A DNA stretch of 64,000 bases from Geobacter sp. UBA5735 (GTDB lineage: Bacteria > Desulfobacterota > Desulfuromonadia > Geobacterales > Geobacteraceae), in contig DIFZ01000066.1 of assembly GCA_002419385.1 (NCBI GenBank), positions 6,039 to 70,038 of the forward strand. The letters are read 5' to 3'. Under the pieces are notes generated by a model, which was given only the letters and a program-made list of their open reading frames with translations, was not told where the DNA came from and made no database searches. Positions within the stretch are counted from its first letter, which is position 1. Each line of letters opens with the position of its first letter. The translations under genes were made by a program, and so were the position numbers. Below, piece after piece: positions 25,459 to 32,910 of the stretch.

Positions 25459-27041
25459 TTTTTGCCCGGTTCGGCCTCCTCGCCCTTGTCAAGCTTGTAC
25501 TCTATGCTGTCAATCAGGGCCTGGTAGGAAGCATCAATTATGTTGTCCGACACTCCGACAGTCCCCCAGCGGTTTTCCCTGTCGCCAGACTCTATCAGAA
25601 CCCTGGTTACAGAAGCGGTTCCCTGCCCAGCAGGGAGAACTCGTACCTTGTAGTCATGAAGCTTTACCTCCCTGAGCCGGGGGTAGAATTTTTCCAAGGC
25701 CTTTCTCAGCGCGTTGTCCAGCGCATTGACCGGCCCGTTGCCTTCAGCTGCCGTGTGTTCAATCTTCCCACCGACCTTGACCATGATCGTGGCTTCCGTG
25801 ACAGGTTTCTGGTCTTCCTGGCGCTTTTCGTCGATGACGCGGAAACCGAGGACGGTAAAGAACTTGCGATGGGTGCCGAGTGCCCGCTTCATCAGGAGTT
25901 CGAATGACGCCTCAGCCCCCTCGAACTGGTAACCCCGGTTCTCCAGATCCTTTATGTTGTCCAGGATCTCCATGGTAACCGGGTCCTTGCTGTCCAGGTT
26001 GATGTCGAACTCCTGTGCCTTTGCCAGGATATTGGAGCGGCCGGACAGATCGGACACCAGAACCCGGGTGGTGTTTCCCACCAGCTCCGGCCTGATATGC
26101 TCGTACGTCTCCGGATGGCGCTGTATGGCGCTCACATGGACCCCGCCCTTGTGGGCGAAGGCGGATTTGCCCACATAGGGCTTGTGCTTGTCCGGAGTAA
26201 GGTTGGCCAGCTCATACACGAAACGGGAAAGCTCCGACAGTTTCCTGAGCTGTTCGTCGCTGACACAGTCACGGCCCATCTTCAACTTGAGGGCAGGGAT
26301 GATCGAGCAGAGATTTGCATTGCCGCACCGTTCACCGAATCCGTTAATGGTCCCCTGAACATGCACGACACCGCTCTGGACGGCACTCAAGGTATTGGCA
26401 ACGGCACACTCGGAATCATTGTGCGTATGGATGCCGAGCGGTGTGGTGATTTTCCGGCGAACAGCTTCCACGATAGCCGCCACTTCGAACGGCATGGTCC
26501 CGCCGTTGGTGTCGCACAGGACGATGCAATCAGCCTTCGCATCCTGGGCCGCCACAAGTGTCTTGATGGCATACTCGGGATTAGCCTTGAAACCGTCGAA
26601 GAAGTGCTCCGCATCGTAAAACACCTCATCGACATGCCCCTTGAGATAGGCAAGGGAGTCATGGATCAGGTCAAGGTTCTCCTGGAGCGAGATGCGCAAA
26701 GCCTCGCGAACCTGGAAATCCCAAGTCTTGCCGAAGATGGTGACCACATCGGGCTCGGCCTGGATCAGGGTACGGATGTTCTGGTCCTTGTCCGGGGTGG
26801 TCTTTGCCCTGCGGGTGGAACCGAAGGCGGCAATCCTTGCCTGCCCCAGCTTTTCACGCTTGATATCCCTGAAAAAAGCCACATCCTTGGGATTGCTTCC
26901 GGGCCATCCGCCCTCGATGTAATGAATGCCCATCTCGTCCAGCTTGCGGGCAATGCGGATTTTATCCTCTACCAGGAGCGCAATGTCCTCAGCCTGGGTT
27001 CCGTCCCGGAGCGTGGTATCATACAGTTTTATCAGGCTCAT
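25455..27041 (-). CDS. cimA: (R)-citramalate synthase
   Basis: This enzyme condenses pyruvate and acetyl-CoA to (R)-citramalate, feeding the threonine-independent route to isoleucine. The 528-residue protein has the HMGL-like TIM barrel with LYDTTLRDGTQAED, metal-site HTHNDSECAVAN, and the GTINGFGERCGNANL loop. A C-terminal LeuA regulatory dimer domain (about 400-515) probably binds isoleucine. The start at 27041 follows GAGGGTG. Length and motifs distinguish it from LeuA-type isopropylmalate synthases. Confidence 0.93.
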   Translation of the reverse strand: MSLIKLYDTTLRDGTQAEDIALLVEDKIRIARKLDEMGIHYIEGGWPGSNPKDVAFFRDIKREKLGQARIAAFGSTRRAKTTPDKDQNIRTLIQAEPDVVTIFGKTWDFQVREALRISLQENLDLIHDSLAYLKGHVDEVFYDAEHFFDGFKANPEYAIKTLVAAQDAKADCIVLCDTNGGTMPFEVAAIVEAVRRKITTPLGIHTHNDSECAVANTLSAVQSGVVHVQGTINGFGERCGNANLCSIIPALKLKMGRDCVSDEQLRKLSELSRFVYELANLTPDKHKPYVGKSAFAHKGGVHVSAIQRHPETYEHIRPELVGNTTRVLVSDLSGRSNILAKAQEFDINLDSKDPVTMEILDNIKDLENRGYQFEGAEASFELLMKRALGTHRKFFTVLGFRVIDEKRQEDQKPVTEATIMVKVGGKIEHTAAEGNGPVNALDNALRKALEKFYPRLREVKLHDYKVRVLPAGQGTASVTRVLIESGDRENRWGTVGVSDNIIDASYQALIDSIEYKLDKGEEAEPGKK

Positions 27042-27103
27042 GTTTCACCCTCTCCCCTGTGGTGCGCCATTCGAGGCGAAGCAGGCGGACAGCAGCCGGC
27101 AGG

Positions 27104-28336
27104 CTACTCTGGCTTCACGTCCTTGTTGGCCAGTCCGAACGCATCGTGCAGCACCCTGACTGCCAGTTCGGTATATTTCGCATCAATAACAACCGAAACC
27201 TTGATTTCCGACGTGGAGATCATCTGGATGTTGATCCCCTCTTTCGCCAGGGTCTGGAACATTTTCGTCGCAACACCGGCATGGCTCCTCATGCCCAGGC
27301 CGACGACGGAAACCTTGGAGATGCTCTCGTCGGTCTGGATGTCCCGCGCATTTATTTTTTCCGCCACTTCCCCGGTAATCATCAGGGCTTTTTTGAAGTC
27401 GGCCTTGCAAACGGTGAACGTAAAGTCGGTTGAACCGTCCTCACTGACATTCTGTACAATCATGTCTACGGAAATGTTGGCATCGGCAAGGGGGAGGAGG
27501 ATGCTTGCCGCGATACCGGGCTTGTCCGGCACCCTTCTTACGGCTATCTTGGTTTCATCCTTGGCATAGGTAATTCCAGAGACGAGAATCGACTCCATTT
27601 TTTTATCCTCCTTGGTAACCAGTGTTCCCGGATTGTCATTGAAGCTCGAGCGGACATGCACGTCAACGCTGTATTTCTTGGCAAACTGCACGGAGCGTAT
27701 CTGCAGGACCTTGGCGCCGAGGCTGGCCAGCTCCAGCATCTCGTCGTAGGAAATCCTCTCGATCTTCCGGGCATCGGAGCAGAGATTGGGATCGGTCGTG
27801 TAGACCCCGTCAACATCGGTGTAGATCTCGCACACATCCGCCTTGAGTGCTGCCGCGAGAGCCACCGCGGAAGTGTCGGAGCCGCCCCGGCCAAGGGTTG
27901 TGATATTGCCGCCCGAGTCCACACCCTGGAAACCCGCAGCAATGATTATGGTACCCTCTTCCAGGTCCTTGCGCATCTTCCTGTCGCTGATCTTTTCGAT
28001 CCGGGCCTTGCTGTAGGCGCTGTCCGTGGTGATCGGCACCTGGTGGCCAAGGTAGGACTTGGCCTTGTAGCCCATGGATTTGAGGCACATGGCCAGCAGG
28101 GCAACCGTCACCTGCTCGCCCGATGACACCAGCACATCGTATTCGCGCGTATCGGGAAACTCGCAGATCTCGTTGGCGAGCGCGACCAGTTTGTTGGTTT
28201 CCCCCGACATGGCGGAAACCACGACCACCAGAGAGTTGCCCTCGTCGTAGACCCGGGCGACCCGCGAGGCGACATTGCGGATACGGTCGACACTGCCCAC
28301 CGACGTTCCGCCGTACTTCTGAACTACAAGAGCCAT
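27104..28336 (-). CDS. lysC: aspartate kinase
   Basis: It phosphorylates L-aspartate, the entry step to lysine, threonine and methionine. The 410-residue protein has KYGGTSVGS at the N-terminus, GRGGSDTSAVALAAAL, TDVDGVYTTDP and RSSFNDNPGTLV, and two C-terminal ACT domains (about 265-400) for feedback inhibition. The ribosome site AGGAGACTGG precedes the ATG. It lies 62 nt upstream of cimA on the same strand. Confidence 0.96.
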   Translation of the reverse strand: MALVVQKYGGTSVGSVDRIRNVASRVARVYDEGNSLVVVVSAMSGETNKLVALANEICEFPDTREYDVLVSSGEQVTVALLAMCLKSMGYKAKSYLGHQVPITTDSAYSKARIEKISDRKMRKDLEEGTIIIAAGFQGVDSGGNITTLGRGGSDTSAVALAAALKADVCEIYTDVDGVYTTDPNLCSDARKIERISYDEMLELASLGAKVLQIRSVQFAKKYSVDVHVRSSFNDNPGTLVTKEDKKMESILVSGITYAKDETKIAVRRVPDKPGIAASILLPLADANISVDMIVQNVSEDGSTDFTFTVCKADFKKALMITGEVAEKINARDIQTDESISKVSVVGLGMRSHAGVATKMFQTLAKEGINIQMISTSEIKVSVVIDAKYTELAVRVLHDAFGLANKDVKPE

Positions 28337-28408
28337 TTCCAGTCTCCTGTCAATAAAATTGGATTACAACAACATCATCTGCACAGCTTCGGCCGTAAAT
28401 CGTCGCGG

Positions 28409-28888
28409 TCAAACAGTTTTTTCCGCTTCCGGCAGAAGCTCCAGCAGCAGGTCACGGTAACGGGAGCCTGCTGCTGAAAGAACCATGCCGCGATCCGTTT
28501 CCCCTTCGTGGGTGAAGACGATTCTGAGGTGCTCTTCAGGCAGTTCGGCGCTCAGCCTGTCAGCCCATTCAACGACACAGGCGCCCCTGCCATAGAAATA
28601 TTCCTCGAAGCCCAGATCGCGGATATCCGCATCGCCGTCGAGGCGATAAAGATCGAAATGGTACAGGGGTATGCGCCCGGCATACTCGTTGAGCAGGGTG
28701 TACGACGGGCTGGAAACGCAGACATCAGGTGACACACCGACCCCAAGCGCGATCCCCTGCACAAAATGGGTTTTGCCGGAGCCCAGATCGCCGACCAGCG
28801 CCACGAAATCTCCCGGCAGGAGGAGCCTGCCGAGCCGTTCGCCCAGGCACACCGTTTCCTGCGTATTACTGCTGAGAAAGGTGCGCAT
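28409..28888 (-). CDS. tsaE: tRNA t6A37 synthesis ATPase TsaE
   Basis: The 159-residue P-loop protein has GDLGSGKT (residues 33-40), SPSYTLLNEY, the HFDLYRLDG motif and VVEWADR, all diagnostic of TsaE. It drives the TsaD/TsaB complex that makes threonylcarbamoyl-adenosine on ANN-decoding tRNAs. The start at 28888 lies 2 nt from the upstream CBS gene stop, so the gene is in the operon; a much longer frame reading from 29431 is a frame-shifted shadow of the CBS gene. Confidence 0.93.
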   Translation of the reverse strand: MRTFLSSNTQETVCLGERLGRLLLPGDFVALVGDLGSGKTHFVQGIALGVGVSPDVCVSSPSYTLLNEYAGRIPLYHFDLYRLDGDADIRDLGFEEYFYGRGACVVEWADRLSAELPEEHLRIVFTHEGETDRGMVLSAAGSRYRDLLLELLPEAEKTV

Positions 28889-28890
28889 CC

Positions 28891-29343
28891 CTACGAGCCG
28901 ACCATGCTCCTGATGAGGTCGATGCGCGAGACGATCCCCACCAGCCTGCCTTCGTCCACCACCGGCAACGCGTGGATCCTGCGGTTGCTCATGGTGTCGG
29001 CGATCTCGCTGACCGGCGTGGAAGGCGCAATGGCAATAACGTCCTTGGTATAGATATCCCCAACGGTACGGGCTGTCATCCGCTTCAACTCCCGCTCGAA
29101 TTTCTTCTCGCTCTCCAGGTAGATGATCCAGTCGAAGAGCGAGATCACGGTCGGGATATGAAAGTTCTTGTCCTGTTCGATGAGATCGGATTCGGTGACG
29201 ATGCCGATGAGCTTTCCGTCTGCATCGACCACCGGCACGCTGCCGATGCGATTTTCCGTCAAAATCCTGGCAAGATCGCGGACCGATGTCTCCTCCGTAA
29301 CTGTTTTGACTTCTTTCGTCATGATGTCGACGGCTTTCAGCAT
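28891..29343 (-). CDS. CBS-domain pair protein
   Basis: The 150-residue cytoplasmic protein consists of two CBS domains (about 5-60 and 90-148), with IMTKEVKTVTEETSV and SVPVVDADGKLIGIVTESDL in the first and IHALPVVDEGRLVGIVSRIDLI in the second. CBS pairs usually bind adenine nucleotides and report energy state. The start at 29343 follows AAGGAG and overlaps the end of nnrDE by 7 nt. No catalytic partner is fused; the target is unknown. Confidence 0.9.
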   Translation of the reverse strand: MLKAVDIMTKEVKTVTEETSVRDLARILTENRIGSVPVVDADGKLIGIVTESDLIEQDKNFHIPTVISLFDWIIYLESEKKFERELKRMTARTVGDIYTKDVIAIAPSTPVSEIADTMSNRRIHALPVVDEGRLVGIVSRIDLIRSMVGS

Positions 29344-30929
29344 AGACTGTTCTCCTTGGTCTGTTCCGTTCTGCAATTTCCATGTGCCGCCAGCAACGTT
29401 TTATACGCACGGGGGAGGCTCTCCAGCACATCCGATGCTGTCATCCCCACTTCCCCCTGCCGCTCGGCCACCATGTCCGCGGCATATCCGTGGAGGAATA
29501 CCCCCAGTCTGCATGCATCAGTAAAGGGATAGCCCTGCCCGAGCAGGGAAACAAGCACTCCCGTCAGCACATCCCCCATGCCCCCCGTGGCCATCCCGGG
29601 ATTTCCGCTGCCGTTGACGCTTATCTCTCCATCAGGCGTCGCGACAACCGTTCCGGCCCCCTTGAGAACCAGATAAACTCCATGGCGCAAGGCGAAATCA
29701 CGGGCCACCCCTACTCGGTCAGCCTCGATACGATCTACGGCAAGACCGCAGAGCCTGGACATCTCGCCAGGGTGGGGCGTCAGCACCACGGCGGGCGAAA
29801 TCGTTCTCTCCAGGATCGAAATATCCTCGGCCAGGGCATTCAGACCGTCGGCATCCACCACCAGGGGAAGCGGGCACTCCGACACCAGTTTGCGCACCAG
29901 GGCGGCAGTTTCCGGATGCCTGGAAATACCCGGGCCGATGGCGACCGCATCCATTCCCCTGAACGCGGCTGTTATGGCATCGCCATTGCCGCTGCCCAGA
30001 AAGCCTCGGCCAGAATCTGCAAACGGCAACGTCATGGCTTCCGTGGTCTTGATCTCCAGCACCGGGTTCAGGCTTTCCGGGACGGCAAGCGTCACCAGGC
30101 CCGATCCGCTGCGGACAGCGCTGTTGGCGGCCAGCGCCGCTGCGCCGGTCTTTCCCGTCGAACCTGCAACGATCAGGCAATGGCCGTAGGTGCCCTTGTG
30201 CCCCGTGCGGTCACGCACGCGGATAAGGGTCGATGCTGCTTGCGGGTCCAGGTAGTGATGGATGTCCCCCGGTTCAGCGGCAGCCTCCGGCAGTCCAATG
30301 TCAGCCACCACCAGTCTCCCAGTCATTGCCCGTCCCGGATACAGCACATGGCCCATCTTGCCGTAGGCGAACGTCACGGTAAGATCCGCCTGCACCGCAC
30401 TGCCCAAGATCGCTCCCGTGGTCGCGTCGACACCGGAAGGGATGTCCACTGCGACAACCGGGCGCCCCGAAGCATTCATCATCCGGATCGCTTCGGCATG
30501 AACACCGCCGATCTGGCTCTTCAACCCGATGCCGAACAGCACATCCACCAGGACACCAGCGTTCCTGAACTCGGCGAAACAGGGCTCAAGGTCTGCCGCA
30601 GAGGTGCAATAACGGACCAGCTCGGGGTCGAGAAGTGCCAGATTCAGTGCAGCGTCCCCCGACACCTCCTCCTTCCGGGCAACGACACGAACGGAAACGT
30701 CCCATCCCCATCCCCGCAAATAGCGTGCGACAACATAACCGTCTCCGCCATTGTTGCCCTTGCCGGCAACGATGACTGCCGTTCTGTTTGCTATTCGGCC
30801 GAAGGTTTCGCACAGTGCCTCGGCAGAGGCGCGACCTGCAGTCTCCATCAGGAGCTGTCCGGAGATGCCGAACCTGTTGATCGTCGCCTGCTCGGCCTTT
30901 CTCATGGTGTCAGCGCTGACAATCCGCAT
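29337..30929 (-). CDS. nnrDE: bifunctional NAD(P)HX epimerase/ADP-dependent dehydratase
   Basis: This metabolite-repair enzyme converts damaged hydrated NADH/NADPH back to the active form. The 530-residue protein has an N-terminal epimerase domain (about 1-215; GKGNNGGDGYVVARYL, VDIPSGVD) and a C-terminal ribokinase-like dehydratase domain (about 225-505; IGPGISRH, VDADGLNAL, LTPHPGEMSRL, GMGDVLTG). The fusion is common in bacteria. It starts 2 nt after the acpS stop. Confidence 0.95.
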   Translation of the reverse strand: MRIVSADTMRKAEQATINRFGISGQLLMETAGRASAEALCETFGRIANRTAVIVAGKGNNGGDGYVVARYLRGWGWDVSVRVVARKEEVSGDAALNLALLDPELVRYCTSAADLEPCFAEFRNAGVLVDVLFGIGLKSQIGGVHAEAIRMMNASGRPVVAVDIPSGVDATTGAILGSAVQADLTVTFAYGKMGHVLYPGRAMTGRLVVADIGLPEAAAEPGDIHHYLDPQAASTLIRVRDRTGHKGTYGHCLIVAGSTGKTGAAALAANSAVRSGSGLVTLAVPESLNPVLEIKTTEAMTLPFADSGRGFLGSGNGDAITAAFRGMDAVAIGPGISRHPETAALVRKLVSECPLPLVVDADGLNALAEDISILERTISPAVVLTPHPGEMSRLCGLAVDRIEADRVGVARDFALRHGVYLVLKGAGTVVATPDGEISVNGSGNPGMATGGMGDVLTGVLVSLLGQGYPFTDACRLGVFLHGYAADMVAERQGEVGMTASDVLESLPRAYKTLLAAHGNCRTEQTKENSLC

Positions 30930-30931
30930 GA

Positions 30932-31309
30932 TTACCGCTCCAGCACAACCACAGCCACCGCGTAGGCGCCGTCATGGGACAGCGAGGTCTGGCTCCTTGA
31001 CAGCTCCCGCTCGGCAAAGATCTCGGCAGCCCTGCCATGGAGCACGAGATCCGGCTTCCCCAGCGCATCCTTGACAACTTCCACATCATGCCAGGACATG
31101 CCATCCCTGAGACCAAGCCCCAAAGCCTTGAAGAAAGCTTCCTTGGCGGCAAAACGCAGCGCATAGTGCTGCGCGCTCCGCTTTTTGGGGTCGCAATAGC
31201 CGATCTCGCCGGGAGTGAACACCCGCCGGATGAGCGCATCTTTCCCTTCTGCGAGAAAACGTTCGAACCGTGTTATGTCGGATATGTCGACACCTATTCC
31301 GTAAATCAT
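30932..31309 (-). CDS. acpS: holo-[acyl-carrier-protein] synthase
   Basis: It attaches 4'-phosphopantetheine from CoA to acyl carrier protein. The 125-residue protein has GIGVDISDITRF (metal-ligand aspartate), FAAKEAFFKALG (metal-ligand glutamate and active-site lysine) and the C-terminal SLSHDGAYAVAVVVLE. Length is normal for the trimeric AcpS type. The start at 31309 is preceded by AGGAAGG. It is the first gene of the acpS-nnrDE-CBS-tsaE run. Confidence 0.95.
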   Translation of the reverse strand: MIYGIGVDISDITRFERFLAEGKDALIRRVFTPGEIGYCDPKKRSAQHYALRFAAKEAFFKALGLGLRDGMSWHDVEVVKDALGKPDLVLHGRAAEIFAERELSRSQTSLSHDGAYAVAVVVLER

Positions 31310-31449
31310 TGCACCTTCCTGATCATGTGCCGGCATGCGGCACAAATCAGCTGTCCGACCTTTTTACCGGTAATCACCCCATGTGTCAATTGTCTTTATC
31401 GCTCCCTTCCCGTGCTCAGGACGCTCACGTGGCCGGAATCCGGGAACGG

Positions 31450-31477
31450 TTTACCAACAGGGCAAATGTGGTAGACT
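31450..31477 (+). promoter_or_regulatory. candidate promoter of the YtxH gene
   Basis: TTTACC and TAGACT are separated by 16 nt, placed about 35 nt before the ATG at 31513. Both hexamers match sigma-70 consensus at 4 of 6 positions. The assignment is tentative. Confidence 0.3.
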
Positions 31478-31512
31478 TGTCATACATCTTCACGATCCAC
31501 AGGGAGGTAACC

Positions 31513-31860
31513 ATGTCTGACAGAAGCAGCACGTACAAGGCCGGGGCGCTGATGCTGATAGCCGGAGGCTTGATCGGAGCAAGTATCGCATTGCTTTTCG
31601 CTCCCCAGTCGGGCAGAGCGACGCGGAAAGACATCAGCCGCTATGCCCGAAGGGCACGAAGGAGAGGCGAAGACATTGTCGACGATTTCACGAACAGCGT
31701 TTCCAAGATGGTGGATACGGTCGGTGAAAAAGCCGCTGATATTCTCGACCACGGCGCAGACCTGGCCGGAGATGCCAGGAAGGAAATCCTGAAGGCCATG
31801 GAGCATGGCCATGAAAAACTTGAAAAACACCGGGCCAGGCTTTCGAAGTTTTTCGGGTAG
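31513..31860 (+). CDS. YtxH-domain protein
   Basis: The 115-residue protein has one N-terminal transmembrane helix (GALMLIAGGLIGASIALLFAP) followed directly by SGRATRKDISRYARRARRRG and a long amphipathic, apolipoprotein-like helix region. YtxH proteins are small, often stress-linked membrane proteins of unknown biochemistry. The start at 31513 follows AGGGAGGTAACC. The gene is monocistronic, with two hairpins downstream. Confidence 0.88.
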   Translation: MSDRSSTYKAGALMLIAGGLIGASIALLFAPQSGRATRKDISRYARRARRRGEDIVDDFTNSVSKMVDTVGEKAADILDHGADLAGDARKEILKAMEHGHEKLEKHRARLSKFFG

Positions 31861-31880
31861 GAGCCGGAAACAGCCATGCG

Positions 31881-31952
31881 GGAGGGCGGACTTCGCCCTC
31901 CACCAGCTGCACGGACGGGATGCGCACCGAAGCGGAGCAGACCCTCCGCTTC
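31881..31952. terminator. two tandem GC-rich hairpins in a convergent gap
   Basis: Hairpin 1 pairs GGAGGGCG (31881-31888) with CGCCCTCC (31894-31901). Hairpin 2 pairs GAAGCGGAG (31929-31937) with CTCCGCTTC (31944-31952) and overlaps the stop codon of the converging TPR gene. All arms pair perfectly. Neither has a strong U-tract, so they may slow polymerase or protect mRNA ends. Confidence 0.5.
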
Positions 31953-32745
31953 AGCCGTGCACTTCTGCTTTCAGCGATTCAAGCACGGCCTGCACCTCCT
32001 GGACAGTCTCCTCTGCCCGGGGTGACTTCTCCTTGCCCAGATAGGACTGGAAATAGCTGACCGCCTCTCCGATCCGCTCCTGGTCCAGGCAAATGCTCCC
32101 CATGGTCAGATAGGGAAGCGGGAAAGCCGGATCCAGGCGAATCGCTTCAAGGCATTCCCGCTCGGCTTCTTCCAGGTCCTCCATGTCATAGTAAAGTTCA
32201 CCCAGGTTGAAGTGAGCCGCAGCATCTTCAGGGTCTATCGAAACGCCCTTCCGGTAGGCCTCGACCGCCTTGTCCTGCTCCCCGAGGGCATAGTAGGCGT
32301 CACCCAGTGCGTTGAGCGCGAACACATTCTCCGGATCCATTTTCAGCGCGATCTCGTAGGCGCGGATGGCCTCCTCGGTCTTTTCCATGCAGTTGTAGAC
32401 CAGTCCGATACTGACATGGCCGTCGGGATCACCGGGCGACAGTTCCACCACCCTCTGGTAAGCGGTTATCGCCTCCTGGTACCGGCCTTCCTCGAAGTGA
32501 ATGTCCCCGACAGCCGTAAAGGCTTCCGGATCCCGCGGATCTATCATGATGCCCTTCCTGTAAGCCTCCAGCGCTTCGGCCAGCTTGCCGAGCTCGGCAA
32601 GCGCACTGCCCAGCCTGAAGTAAGGTTCGGCCGCATCAGGCATCATCCCGGTACACTCGCGAAACCTGTCAGACGCGGACTTGGCATCCCCGGCCTCCAT
32701 CAGCGCAATTCCTTCGGTCAGGTGATCTTCATAGCTAACGCCCAT
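31951..32745 (-). CDS. tetratricopeptide-repeat protein
   Basis: The 264-residue soluble protein is made of about seven TPR repeats (for example AVEAYRKGVSIDPEDAAAHF and AITAYQRVVELSPGDPDGHV), with an acidic C-terminal helix. It has no signal peptide or lipobox. TPR arrays act as protein-binding scaffolds; the partner is unknown. The ribosome site AAGGAGGCG precedes the ATG at 32745. It is divergent from ptsP. Confidence 0.88.
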   Translation of the reverse strand: MGVSYEDHLTEGIALMEAGDAKSASDRFRECTGMMPDAAEPYFRLGSALAELGKLAEALEAYRKGIMIDPRDPEAFTAVGDIHFEEGRYQEAITAYQRVVELSPGDPDGHVSIGLVYNCMEKTEEAIRAYEIALKMDPENVFALNALGDAYYALGEQDKAVEAYRKGVSIDPEDAAAHFNLGELYYDMEDLEEAERECLEAIRLDPAFPLPYLTMGSICLDQERIGEAVSYFQSYLGKEKSPRAEETVQEVQAVLESLKAEVHG

Positions 32746-32848
32746 TTTTTTCGCCTCCTTCCATCACATCGTTACTTGCGGCACACTATAGCAGAAAGAA
32801 GGTTTGATTTCCATAATTCATCACCCGTGGTGCTGAACGATAAAACTC

Positions 32849-32877
32849 TTTCAATCCCATCGTCAATCCCGTATACT
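32849..32877 (+). promoter_or_regulatory. candidate promoter of ptsP
   Basis: TTTCAA and TATACT with a 17-nt spacer lie about 35 nt before the ptsP start at 32911. The -10 matches at 5 of 6 positions, while the -35 is weak. Confidence 0.4.
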
Positions 32878-32910
32878 TTTTCGCAATACTCCAGCGGGAA
32901 TAGCGTCGCC

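Noticed and set aside
28891..29431. A 340-codon frame that appears to extend TsaE upstream
   Set aside because: The extra part is out of frame across the CBS-domain gene, reads as low-complexity and lacks a start site; TsaE proper starts at 28888.
32212..32910. N-terminal extension of PtsP by 233 codons
   Set aside because: It is antisense to the TPR gene; the GAF domain begins right after the ATG at 32911 and a promoter-like pair lies just before it.
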